Below are positions 13,129-25,100 of a DNA stretch of 64,000 nucleotides, piece by piece. The position numbers and the translations under genes were made by a program. This DNA is from Augochlora pura. Its lineage: Eukaryota > Arthropoda > Insecta > Hymenoptera > Halictidae. Location of the stretch: the NCBI RefSeq assembly GCF_028453695.1, contig NC_135773.1, forward strand, positions 19,220,001-19,284,000, given 5' to 3'. Each line of letters starts with the position of its first letter. Position 1 is the first letter of the stretch. The notes beneath the pieces are model-generated. The model worked only from the letters and a program-made list of their open reading frames with translations. It ran no database searches and was not told the DNA's origin.

Positions 13129-16100
13129 GCTACCCCATTCGAGTGGTGGTCCCGAGTTCGTCGTACTCTCTCGAGGTTCAGTCGGTCGGTCGGTCGATCC
13201 GGCGGTCGCTCGTGTGGTCGTTGTCGTCGCTCCCAAAGTTCAGTTGCAGCCGCGGTTACCTGCATTGTTCCATAGATTATTCTTGTGAGAGAATTCGGGC
13301 ACAGTGTGTGGATGGTCGCGATATGGTACATGGTGAGTGGTGTGACCGATGATCTGATACGTTGGTCGGAGAAATAGTTTTTTGCTACTTTTTTGCTGTA
13401 GGAAAAGGTTCGTTCCGATGGTGCGGCTCTAGAAGTAACACCGTCGATGTAGAAGTCAGCTGGTTTCTTGAAAGAACAGCAATATCGTTTGAATTTATTC
13501 CTCCGGGAGGTAGTTTTTGATTGCAGAAACAGATGTCACCGGAAGTGACATTCTGTCTGGAAATTTAAAGTAGTAAATGAAAAACAAATCGGTATTTGAA
13601 CAATTTGTACACGGATAGATTCCTCCACCGTTATCGATCATTCTGTTCGGTAGCCGATACATGGGTTTCAGGTTTCGTAACTCTCGAACACAAACTTCTC
13701 CTCCGTATCGGTTTCACCGCACTGTACCTCGTCCTGACGTCAAAGGCATACTCCTGGTAGTATTTTCATAGCCGATTACCATTTCTCCTGAGAAACAAAG
13801 AATCACGCGCGCATTCGTATTCCAGTAGTTGTTCACCATATCCTGAAGTAGAAGACGGTCGCTATCCAACGGAAGGAGCGATCATTTTTGCCGATTTTGC
13901 CAGTATACCACCGATATTAAGGGTCCATATTATTTGAACTTGCCTGCTGATATATTTACAAACTATCATTTGTGCAAATGTAGGATGAAATAATCTGAAG
14001 TGACAGTTTATTACAGATTAGTTTGCGGATTTTATGCATGTATAACAAAAATAAGTACCAGTATAACATATCTAACAGTAGATAAATTAAAAGAATTAAT
14101 ATGTTACATTATATTATTCTCAAGTTATTAAAATTGTTAAAGAGAGAATTTTCTACCTGACAATCGGTTGTAGTAATTTACAAATACGATTTTTATTTTA
14201 CACGAAGATCCCCAATTTTATAATTATATAATAAATATAACTATGGAAGGAAATTACGAAAATGTTCCGTTCAACGACCAGCCTCAGCTTGCCTTTCAAC
14301 GCATTGGCTTTTCGATTGATCCTCTTTAGGAATTTTCAATTTTCATTCTCATGTCCACGTATACCATGTATGCGCACAATTTCCTGCCTCTATCAAGCGT
14401 TGTTATCATTGTATTACCATTTTTGTTCTCGCATAAATTAGTTTTGGAATTTGTTATCAATTCTGGTGAAAATCATTCGCGTCACACGAAGTTCGGTACT
14501 ACAGCAGTATATCTAACTAATTTCGTTGTTGCAGGTATCTGGACAGGTACGAAAAGGTGCACTTTCTAGGAGAGGACGGACAGCAAGCCGACGACGACGA
14601 CGAGGACTCTAGGCATAGAAAATGGTCTGCCAGGGCATTACACTCCGTTCCTCTTACGTATAATCATCATCAGCACAATGTCGCAGGTAATCACTAATTA
14701 CGTTCAACATTATCTTCGACCTCTTTTCCTGACGTCACCGGAACCCGGAATTGCCCCGAGGACCAGCGTTTATCGCTGTCTGGCCACTGCATCTAATTGC
14801 AGTGTCGGCATACAGGTATAAGATCGGAACGTTTTAAAGTTTCGCTAGTCAATTAGATTTTTGTCACGCAACGGTAGGATCGCGTTTCTCGTTGTCAGCG
14901 GCGTTGAGTTTTCGATCGCTCTCGATCGTTCTCGATCAACCGTTTTTACCAACTTCGTTCGGCTACGACGCATTTCGCATGCACGTCCGCACGCTCGAAC
15001 GACTTTCAAATGCGTTTACCGCCCAGCCATTGTTCCTCTCTGTTTTTCTTCTCGTTCCCGTCGATACGTGCTCTCTTCTCGCATGGTCACGCGAGAACGC
15101 TGACACACGGACACGCGTGCTACGCGCAGAGAACGTATGTCCCGCGCACGCCACGGTTCAATAATTCGCCGTGTTAGCGATTTCCGTTTGTCGAGGGGCC
15201 ATTTTCTTTCTTCTCGTTGACAACGACTTCTGTCCCCGTTTTCGTGCACGGTAACCGTCCATGCTGGTTCTCGAATCCCTGGTTTCACAGTGTACTGACA
15301 CCTACCAGTTGCTTTCCTCGTACATTCGGCGGGCCCTTTCGAGCTCAGAAATCACGATCTCGTCGATCCATATTCTTTATTAGTTCCTCGGTAATCTGAT
15401 CATTTTTAATATTAATGAATGCTTGTACGCAAACTATTTTCTAAAAGATTGGCACGTTTAGATTTCGATTTATTCGGTTGTTGCATGTGAGATGCCGGGT
15501 TTCTACGTAAATATTATATAATATTATATAACACATATTTCACGCTGTATACCGTACACTGTTTACAGTATTACGCTCGCTACTATCATTCTCCAGGCGT
15601 TTACTCTTGTCATCTTCATAATTTTTAAAATAGTTATGATTTGATTACTTTCGTAGGACGACTAAGTCAACAATCGCACAGCAGTAGAGAATCAACGCTA
15701 ATGATCTATTGGAATTCACCCAATTCTATTTTTGAATAAATTATTATAATAATTATTTTAAATAAATTCAATTTCCTTTCCACACGATTTCATTGGATTT
15801 AGCACAGTTAAACAAATTATTTGATTGAAATACGAAAAAATGAATGTCACTTTTTGCACGATTTTCTTCTAGAACGTATCTGCCGTGTAAAAACAGAATT
15901 CGGTGTACCGTACTTTTTACGCGAGGTCGCAACGCGTGAACTTCGCGGTTTGCCGAAGATCATCGCGTGCCACGTGTTCATAAAGCCCTCGATTTAGTAA
16001 TTATCACGCATTCCACCCCCATTAACTCCTCTCGCTATCGTGTTCCCGACGGTCCCCGATTTACAGTGGTATTTAATAATCCGCGATGAAATAGCGAAGG

Positions 16101-19100
16101 GTGAAGCAAAGGAAAATAAGTGGACAAGGATGCGAGGGTGTGGGTGGGTAGGTAGAGTGTGCGTGCTGGAAGCGCGGAGAGAAACCTAAGCGCGGTCCTC
16201 TTCGTGCCGGTCTCTCCCCGGGTGGTGGAGGATCGCGAAGCTGTGTGGAAACAGGTGAAAGCCCCCGAAACTCGTTTCGTAAAAAAAGCATCGGGGGGTG
16301 TGTGAGCGTGTGCAAGCGCTCGCTCGCAAGGATCACATGTGCGATGTGTGCGATGTGCGCTAAACGCGCTATATGCAGCACGTCGAGGCGGCAACGGGTT
16401 ATTGACGTGCTTCTGTGGAGCTGTTGTCGGCCGAGAGAGGGATACACAGATAGAGAGCCGGTCTGGTTGCGAATAAACGCGCATACGTGCGCGCGATACC
16501 TAGATGCATCATGTCGAATACGTACAGGGTGTTTCCAAAATACACCGACGATCGTAGCTGAAGCGGGGTATCAGCAATTAGATGCGATTTTATGTTGCAA
16601 AATTGGAAGGAATATGCTTGGGTTTACCTTAGACAGTGAAGAATTAATTTTTTCTCATTTACCGTCAGTGATTTCTATCGATTCAAGGAAAAACACCGCA
16701 AGTAACATTTCTTCCCAAATATAATCGTTTAAAGTTCTAATTACTAATACTCCGTGTTAGCAATGTTTCTAATTGCATAATTTTTTTGAATTTTATTTTC
16801 ACAATACTTTTTTTCTAACAAATACGTAAATCTTATATACTACAGTTTAATCACTGCATTAACTTCAATATTTTTATAATCGTGACTTGTGTGTTTTTCT
16901 TTCTAGTTACAGATTTGTGTGTGTATAGATGTTTTTCATTAGACACAGGACGAAAAAATAAAGACGATATGTTCAAATTGCTAGATAGTTTTTTTATTGC
17001 AGATCAAATTTGTGAGAATTTGTGGATTCAAATTACCCCTTCAGGATTAGAAGAGATACTTTGATATATTCGTGGTTGTTGCATTTCGAACGGAGGTTGC
17101 GTCTGAATTGGTTCAACAACGGGAGTTCAATTTTTACGATGTAATGCTCGCAACGCGCAGCATCCAGTGTTCGACATAAAATATGCTATGTGTACAATGT
17201 ACAATATACAACGTGCAATATATAGTACGCAGAATGTAAAATACACAGTGCATATAACACGCGCTGTGCATTCTACATAATATGAACATGGGGTGCAATG
17301 TACAATGCAGCTCATAGGATAGGGAACATACAGTCTACACATTGACGAATATAAAACGCATAATACACAATAATGTGATAAAATGCATAAGAGGCGTCGC
17401 GTGTGGCGATGCGCCGTGTGTGCAAGCAGCAACGCGTGCATTCGCGCGCGGCGTGTGTCAGTCGCGGTGATCGTAGTAGAGCGCGCGCAACATGCGCAAC
17501 GTGCACGAGATAATTTAATGGGCAATAATCATGACACACATACAACCGCGCATACACCTCCGTGGCCGCGGTCCGACTGTCGGAACTCGGGTCTATATTT
17601 CGCGCGCACGCGTACCATAGCTTATCGCAGCTCCTCTCTCTCTCTCTCTTTTTCAGCTTCTCCCCCTCTGTCGCTCTTACACATCCACAGCTTTCTTTCT
17701 GCACACCAACCCCACCTTGCCTGCTCGTTCTTACGCGAATACGTCTCTTCTGCACCTCGCCGCCGCCGAGAGACGGGAAATGATCCTGCGGTGACGAACC
17801 GTCGCATGATTGGCGAAAACGCGAAAAAGGAAAATCATTCGGTATATTTCTAAAAATCATTTATATTGGGGTTTTTCGTGTCGCTAATCACGTATATAAT
17901 TAATATAAGTATATAGGTATCAATAATTTTTCATTTCTCACCTGCAACAATGAGAATGATACTAAAACAATGAACTTTTTATCTAATCATAAAAGTATCA
18001 TTTTCAATAAAGGAGAGGGTAACGAATTATGCAGATTAAAGATAATCTTAACAAAACCCTGCTATAACTTATGTTGTCTAAACCAGTAAATATGGGAATG
18101 AAATCATGATTTAACACTTTCGTAATTACTTTCGCATGCTAATTTGTATTATTTTTTGTACTTCGATGTCTCATTTGAAGATATCGTAACTCATTTAAAC
18201 TGTGATCGTTACTTCGAAAAATTAAACTTTGACCAGTTTTTTCGCATTTTCGTCTGTTTTTTTTCTTGCTTGATTTTTGTTACAAAAACACGAGATTTTA
18301 TGATCTCACCAGATGTTAACGACTTTTCTTTAACGATTTTCGAGAACGAGTGATTCTAAGACATGTAACGGGAAGATTTACGGAATAATTAGAGAAACGA
18401 GAAAAGAAATTAAAGTTGGTACCTTGTATTAGGTTGTTCAGAAAGTTCATTTCATAATTCTTATATGAATTTAATGAGAAGAAATTGATTAGAAAGGCGA
18501 AATTAACTTTCCGAACAACCTATAGCTATCGAGTATATGTTAACTTGTAAAAAACTTTGGTATAGAAAACTGTGATGCCAAACTTTTTCTGATAGTTTCA
18601 ACGTTCAATTACATCCAGCTCGGGTGTACTATGAATTCCAGCACACCCTGTATATTAGGTGCTATTATGAAGTTCGTTACATTGTCCTGTAAAACGATGC
18701 ATTCATCGTAACGTTATCTTGAAAAACAGAAATAGTTTGCATGAAGAATCCGATCACAGAGTGGGAAAGGCAAGAGTGCATTTTGGTAAGAGCACTGTGT
18801 TAGACCGCTCGACATTTAATCAGAACCTTAAATCAGGAAGTTACATATCTGTCTTATATTTTTCTTGATCTTGAGTGAACTCGGGGGTGCAGAGAAGATT
18901 TCTTAGCACTCAGAAAACGTGTCGTCTATTCGAATAACAATATCTTTTGCTTATCTTTTCCTGATTTTAAAATTCATTTCTAATTTGTATAAGCCACGAT
19001 GAGTTCGCTTGTTCAGACGTATATTTGTAATATTTGTCCGTGCAGAAACATCTGCGATGCACGTTAACCAGACGTTCTGCATTTTTCCTTGTACCGCGAA

Positions 19101-22100
19101 GTTCTGGAATTTCGCAAAAAGCAAGTACTGCATAATGTATATCAGTTGCCTTCCAACACGCTCTCAAAATTTGTGCGGTTTTTACGTTCGGACACCGCGT
19201 GATTTAATTAAGTTTATCGATTCTACCCTGTCTCTTGTACTCTTTAACCCTGTCCTCATATCTGTTTCCCGTTTCAATAGCCAATAGTCGAATCTTCCAA
19301 AACTTTGTGCGCCGAGAACGAATTTAAAAACCATTTGTCTGCATCATCTTCGATTTCAACTCAATTTCGAATTTTTCAGAATTTGTCTTATTCAATCATG
19401 AAATAATATTTTAGCCGTCACTGCTATTAGATTGCCGTTAAATTTAATTGGGTATTAGCTACCACTATTAACGATAGTCTGTTGACTATCAGTAAACCAA
19501 TCACGAGAATTTGTAGGTCATCGGAAGCGAGCATAAATTGCCGTCGCGACGAATTAATCCGGCGCGAAAGGAACGGAAGCTGGGAACCGATTCGTGAGAG
19601 GTGCAAATTCAACGATTGCGCGTTGTGAATCGCCCACCGGCGCGAAGTCTCAACCGTTTCGTATCCACAATACAGCAAACAGCGCGTTACGGATGAACAA
19701 ATACAATTGATATCTTTTTCAAGCTCGAAAAACATATCAAAGATATTCGATGAGAGTAAAAAATGACGCGAACAAAAAATTCTTCCGAAAATAAATATTT
19801 AGGTTTTTTCTAGTTAGCACCTTTCTTTCCACGATACAAAAGTTATGCGTGATCGAACGAGAATTTTGTACCAGCTCCTTAAACCTGGCATCGATTTTGC
19901 ACACGCCCATTATTTCATCACTGTCAGTGACATCTCGCTGGAGGAAATTCGTCCCAATAGAGTGACACGCAAAACTGATTCAACCTACAGGCGTTGCTAG
20001 ACTGCGGATCTTCATGAAATCTAAAAACTTTCTGCTGCGATTGGAAGAAACTGCAGTCACGTGGACATTTCTTTTCTCCACGAATAGCTACTAAGCTAAA
20101 AATAATATACCAACATTTTAAAAACTTTTTAATTCTCCTATCGTTTTATAAAGATATTTATTTTATAACGTATAAAATCCGCAGTCTACCAACAAATACA
20201 ATTGTCGGTAGGAAATAAAATTTCCGACATTGCGAATGTCTCGTACTCCGGCTCTGTTTTCGGCATGAAACGATTCTCTAGGGGTCCCGAAACACAGCAG
20301 TCCATTCTGTCTATAGTCGGAGAAACACAATGTTTCGAAAATAGCAAACCCGTCGATGTCCGTTTGGTGTGGACCGGTGCAGAAAACAACCCCCGAAAAG
20401 CGGCCACCCACGCGACACACGGAGCTCCCCCGAAAAAACCACTTCGTTACCGGACGCGGCCGAGTCCGTGATAACGGGGAAACCCGGCAAAAAAGCGTCA
20501 AAGGGGCTACAGAAAGAAACGAACTGAAAAAGAGTCGAAACAAACAAAGAGAGAGGTAGAGGTGGAGGGTGGTTGGGTAGCAAGCAAGGGAGCAAGCAAG
20601 CATCCCAGGGTAGCAGGAAAAAGAGCAAACGCGGTCCCCGGGATGGAAAAGGAGAGAGGTCGGACTGCGAGAGACACGATGCGAGAGTCACAATCAATAA
20701 GCGTTTGCGGGGGATAGGTGTTCCGCGAGTCCTCGATCCTCTCTCCCGGCGTAATACGGCGGTTCTTGGCGCCTGCGTGATGTGCCCCGTAACTCCCGAT
20801 CCCGGCCCCGACCAACCTTTCCAGCTCTTCGCTTCCAGTTCTCCAGTTCTCCGCTATCCTTCCTACCACGGGTCGTTGCGTCCCGCCTCGTCGCATTTCG
20901 TCGCGTCTTGTCGCCCGAATCCTGCCGTCATCTAGGGAGAAAACCAGACCGCGCCACCGATTGCTGACGTTTAGACCGCGTGTCATCGATGCACCCTCTT
21001 CCAACCGTTCCAACCCCCACTTACACTTCCCCACTTTACCTCCGTCGCACATGCGACAGCGTGACTTCTGCGTTACAGCGATACTTAAGAGCAACTCGAC
21101 GCTTTTTTCTTCAGCTGCTTTGAATCCCCAAGGGTTTTAAACGAAATCTTTAAATTAATTGAATCTTTTTATTATCTATGTCCAATATTAAGACCATCCA
21201 TTTAAAAATGCCTAGCGGTATAGGCATTTTCACCATCAAAACAGTTTAGAATATAGAACATAAGAACCAACTATCGAATACACCGCACACATCGCTATCG
21301 GTATTCGCGAACCGCGAGCGCATTGCCGTTTAAATTACATTTGTTTCAACTATCAGCGGTCGTTGTAAGGCCGTTGATTTAAACGTATGCGCGTTACGGG
21401 TAGCGAGAAAGGAAAAGAAGAGCGCTCCCGCGTCGGTGCGTTCTACCCCTGTCATTCTATTATCGCGATGAAGAATGATAAGTAATTCCACCGACATGAA
21501 AGTCTTCAACAATTTTTGGTGGCGTCGGTTCATCAATCAAGAAAGCTCGATTAACTACAAAGGACTTTAGATGACTCCGGTCTGCAAAGAAATCCTCTCC
21601 TTCATCGATGATTTCATTCTACCGAAACGAAATTTGTCAAATAAAAATAGAATTGCCATAAAATAATTTAATCACACGCGTTAATTCAATCGATGGTGGT
21701 GTAAGTTCTACGGAGCTTTACAGACGAAGCTGTTATTGCTCGTGACTTGTCGGCAGGACGATCGAATTACGAAATTCCACGGCTAACAGATGGCTCCAAG
21801 TCCCGAAGGAAAGCTTGCGGGTCCCGTCGAGTAAATGGTAATTCGATCGGACGTTGTTATTTCGCATTTCATTTAAAGTCGAACGCCGCGTCGGTCGAAG
21901 CGCCGAAGTGGATGTAAGCAACATAATCGTGGTTGATAGGTGTTATACGAGAAGCAATTGCGTTTATTAAACGTGACCTCTGTTTCTGCATCCACTGCTT
22001 CGCCATTGCCATCAGGTTAAATATCGATTTTCATTTTACATCGATAAATTAGGGCATGTTGCACTAATCGAGGGCGTAGTCTTTGCTCTCAATCAACGTG

Positions 22101-25100
22101 TATATTTTACACTAAAAGAAGGTGTGTACCAGGCAGTCATTCAAAGCGCATTTGTCCTTACTTTGTACTTACTTAATATAACTTGTGCAATGAACACGGG
22201 TATGTATTGTACCGATGCATTTTGCTCTAACCCAGGAAATATCTCGTTACCTGGGAAATCTTCGTGGGTTCTTCCTTGTTCTCTTTTCGGAGAGGGATGA
22301 AACAGTACAAACCTGGAGAGCTCTATGCTTTCATCAACCGTTCAATCTCAACACTAATCCGGAATACCTCGTTTGTTCTAATTCATGGTTGCTTGCACTA
22401 ATCTAGGGTGTACCCTTTGCACTAAATCGGGGCATATTCCTCGCATTAATCTTGAACGCACACTTTGCCCTAATCCGAGGTCCCTATTGTGCTCTAATTC
22501 TGATATCCGCGCGTATCCAATCCGCGCGTTACTCTAGAAGTAAGTTTTGGTTCGATCAGCGTTTCTTTACCGGCAGAGGAATTCGTAAATACCGCCAAAA
22601 GGCAACATTTTTCCCGGGACGCGATATTGATCGCGGTTCTGCGGCTAAAAAGATTACCACGAATCGCGATGATATTGCTCTACGGCCGGCAATTCGGGTC
22701 CATTTTCTCCATAATGTTCCGCGCTTCTTCCGCGAGCTACGTGTTTCGAACCTGAGCACTAAGGAACGAGCGTTCGAAATTAAAAGTATCAATCGATGTC
22801 AACACGCGTTTTCGCATGAGAGCGAATTACGATTATCACTACCTCGTTTGTAATTGTCTAATGTTATTGTCCGAGCTCGCTTATTGAGCATTCGATGTCG
22901 CGTGTTATTCAAAATAAATACCCTCGCGATGGATTTAGCATTTATCGCATTATAATTTAACGGTTCCGCATTCAGAATTTCGTTACACAGGTCGATCCGA
23001 ATTTCGCGTTGTCATTTGCATTCCGCCACAGCGTACTCTGATTTTTTATCCGTCATGTTTGCTCGACTAAATTAATCAGCCGGCCAAATGTTTCGTTAAG
23101 GAGCTATATATCGGACAAAAAATGGTATCTACAAATAATGCTAACGTTTTTAGCATCGCGCGTGACGACCGATTAAATCGAGCAAGTGAAAATCAGGCAA
23201 AAAATTGCTGTACGCTCGAGATATTTTCGTTACTTAGTTGGAGCCTCTGACCCTGACCGGGCACAACCTACTTACACTCGTGATTTGTCGATCACACCAG
23301 TTGCACGGGTGGTCGTAGGTCGCCAGACTTGCATCTTTGCCTCGTCCCTTACGCGCGGGGCAATTGTCTGCGACCTCTAAAGTAATTCAACCTGCACAAC
23401 AATTAATTTCATAAGGAAAAACCTAACTTTCGGTAGTTGTTTGATAAATCATAGGGTGGTCCATCGACGTTTTGATTGTCTTTTTTGCTTCTCCGTGGTC
23501 TTGATCGTTTAGCCGTATAGACCACGATTAAAGAAACGCAGAAGGGAGGGGATACCCTTCTACAATTGTGCGAATTCTAAACCCTTCTGTATTCGAAGCT
23601 GTTGCGTTCCGAAGAAGTCACTAAGATGATTTTTTTTCGTTTGCAGAATCTCTTCGTGAATACAACGGCCTCTCGTCGGACCTTTACAAGCCATCTAACT
23701 ACGATAAGCTCGCGCTCTCTCTACTGTCGCCGCTGCCGAACGAACAGGATTTCGCGATCAACGTTTGCACGTTGTTGTCGAACGAGGGTAAACACATCCT
23801 TCGGCTGGACAAGTACCCCCGTCTGGTCAACATCCTACTAGCGCACGCGGCTGTGTTCGACTCGCCAGGCACAAGGCAACTCTTCATCGAGGTCTATTCC
23901 CGGGTGAGGAACTACTCGATCAACTCGTTCTGGTCGGACGTGCTCGACTGCCAGGACGTAATAGATCTCACGAACGAGAGGACGTTCATGAAGAAACCGG
24001 CAACCAGTCCGCAGACATTCTCCAGGCGGAAAATCTTGGAGAAGCAGAACAAAAGCGCCGCCCAGATCGAGAACGATGAGCCCTCAACGTCGATGGACAT
24101 CGACGGGGTAAGACCAACCAATCAATTCAGTTTCTCCCCGTAAACTAGCCCTATCACCGTCCCCCTTTCTCCCCCCTCTCTCTCCCTCTGTCTCCTTTCC
24201 CCCGATATTCTTTTAAAAGGAAACTTGATTCCGCTTGCTGTCGAAAACATCAGCTTTTTCAACGAATAATGCTAATTGCGATATTGCATAAAACAAAACA
24301 CAAATCCATGTGAAAGACATTTGAAATAAAATCATTAAAGTTGTCACATACACTATACAATGCACTAACAATAAGAACACCTAAAATCCTGAACAGATGA
24401 ACAATGGATGATTTTGATGATTTTACTTCTAGGTGCTTCCGGATTGTTCGAGACTGTACCCACACCAGGATGAGAACTTGAAGGACCAGAACCAAAACTC
24501 CATCAAGTTCGAAGAGGAGGACAGAGACCTGTTTTGCGTCGGACGAACACTGGGCACGCAAGATCCATACGGTCAGCGTGTTCTGCAGATAGCGTCGATC
24601 TTACGGAACCTCAGCTTCACACCGGAGAACGCCGCAGTGCTCGGAAGGAATCGATGTTTCTTAAGATTCGTGTTACTGTGCGTGAGGGCGAGGTGGAGCA
24701 ATTTGCATCAGCTCGGCTTCGACATACTAGGGAACATAGCGAACGAAATAATCTTAAAAGAAGCTGGGGAGAGGATAACGGACGTCGTGTTGTCTTGCGT
24801 CGCGAGGGGAGTCGAATCCCAAGACAGGTTTATCGTTATATCCTGTTTGGAGGTGCTTAATAAAATTAGCCAACAAGACAGCAACGAAGAAGTCGTCACA
24901 TTCGGTTTGGAGGACAGTGTGTACGAACTTATATGCAGGTAAATGGGTGATGCAGGATGTTTGTAACGTTGATGGTTCCAAAAATTGTATCTCTAGAGTC
25001 AAGGTCTTTAGTGATTGTAGCGTCAATTTTTGTGTTTTAAACTGTGATTTTTTAACGAATAACTTAATATCGGATTACATAGATGACAAAAAGGATGCGG

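Larger units (their letters stand above)
14687..23646 (+). other. Bap170 intron (9 kb) with mobile-element relics and a minisatellite
   Basis: No exon was recognised. CpG-rich stretches lie at about 14870-15150, 16000-16550, 17380-17830 and 20360-21060, with a CT run near 17634-17652. Two inverted-repeat elements and a 24-bp repeat region are listed separately. Between 17150 and 17350 there is a degenerate TACAATG-like simple sequence. Confidence 0.55.

Noticed and set aside
12539..13352. Three overlapping 150-250 codon open frames on the plus strand and two on the minus strand
   Set aside because: All translate CT/GA microsatellite and GGTC repeats (LSLSLS, ERERER) and are open in several frames at once, a composition effect rather than coding.
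16035..17860. Several 120-180 codon frames
   Set aside because: They are low complexity (TGTGCG, CT and TACAATG-like repeats), open on both strands and without family similarity.
20163..21094. Overlapping 128-195 codon frames on both strands
   Set aside because: They lie in a CpG-rich intron patch, several frames are open simultaneously, and no family was recognised.
22452..22853. 133-codon plus-strand frame starting within the minisatellite
   Set aside because: The frame is explained by a 24-bp repeat of 8 codons; the rest resembles no protein and has no splice context.
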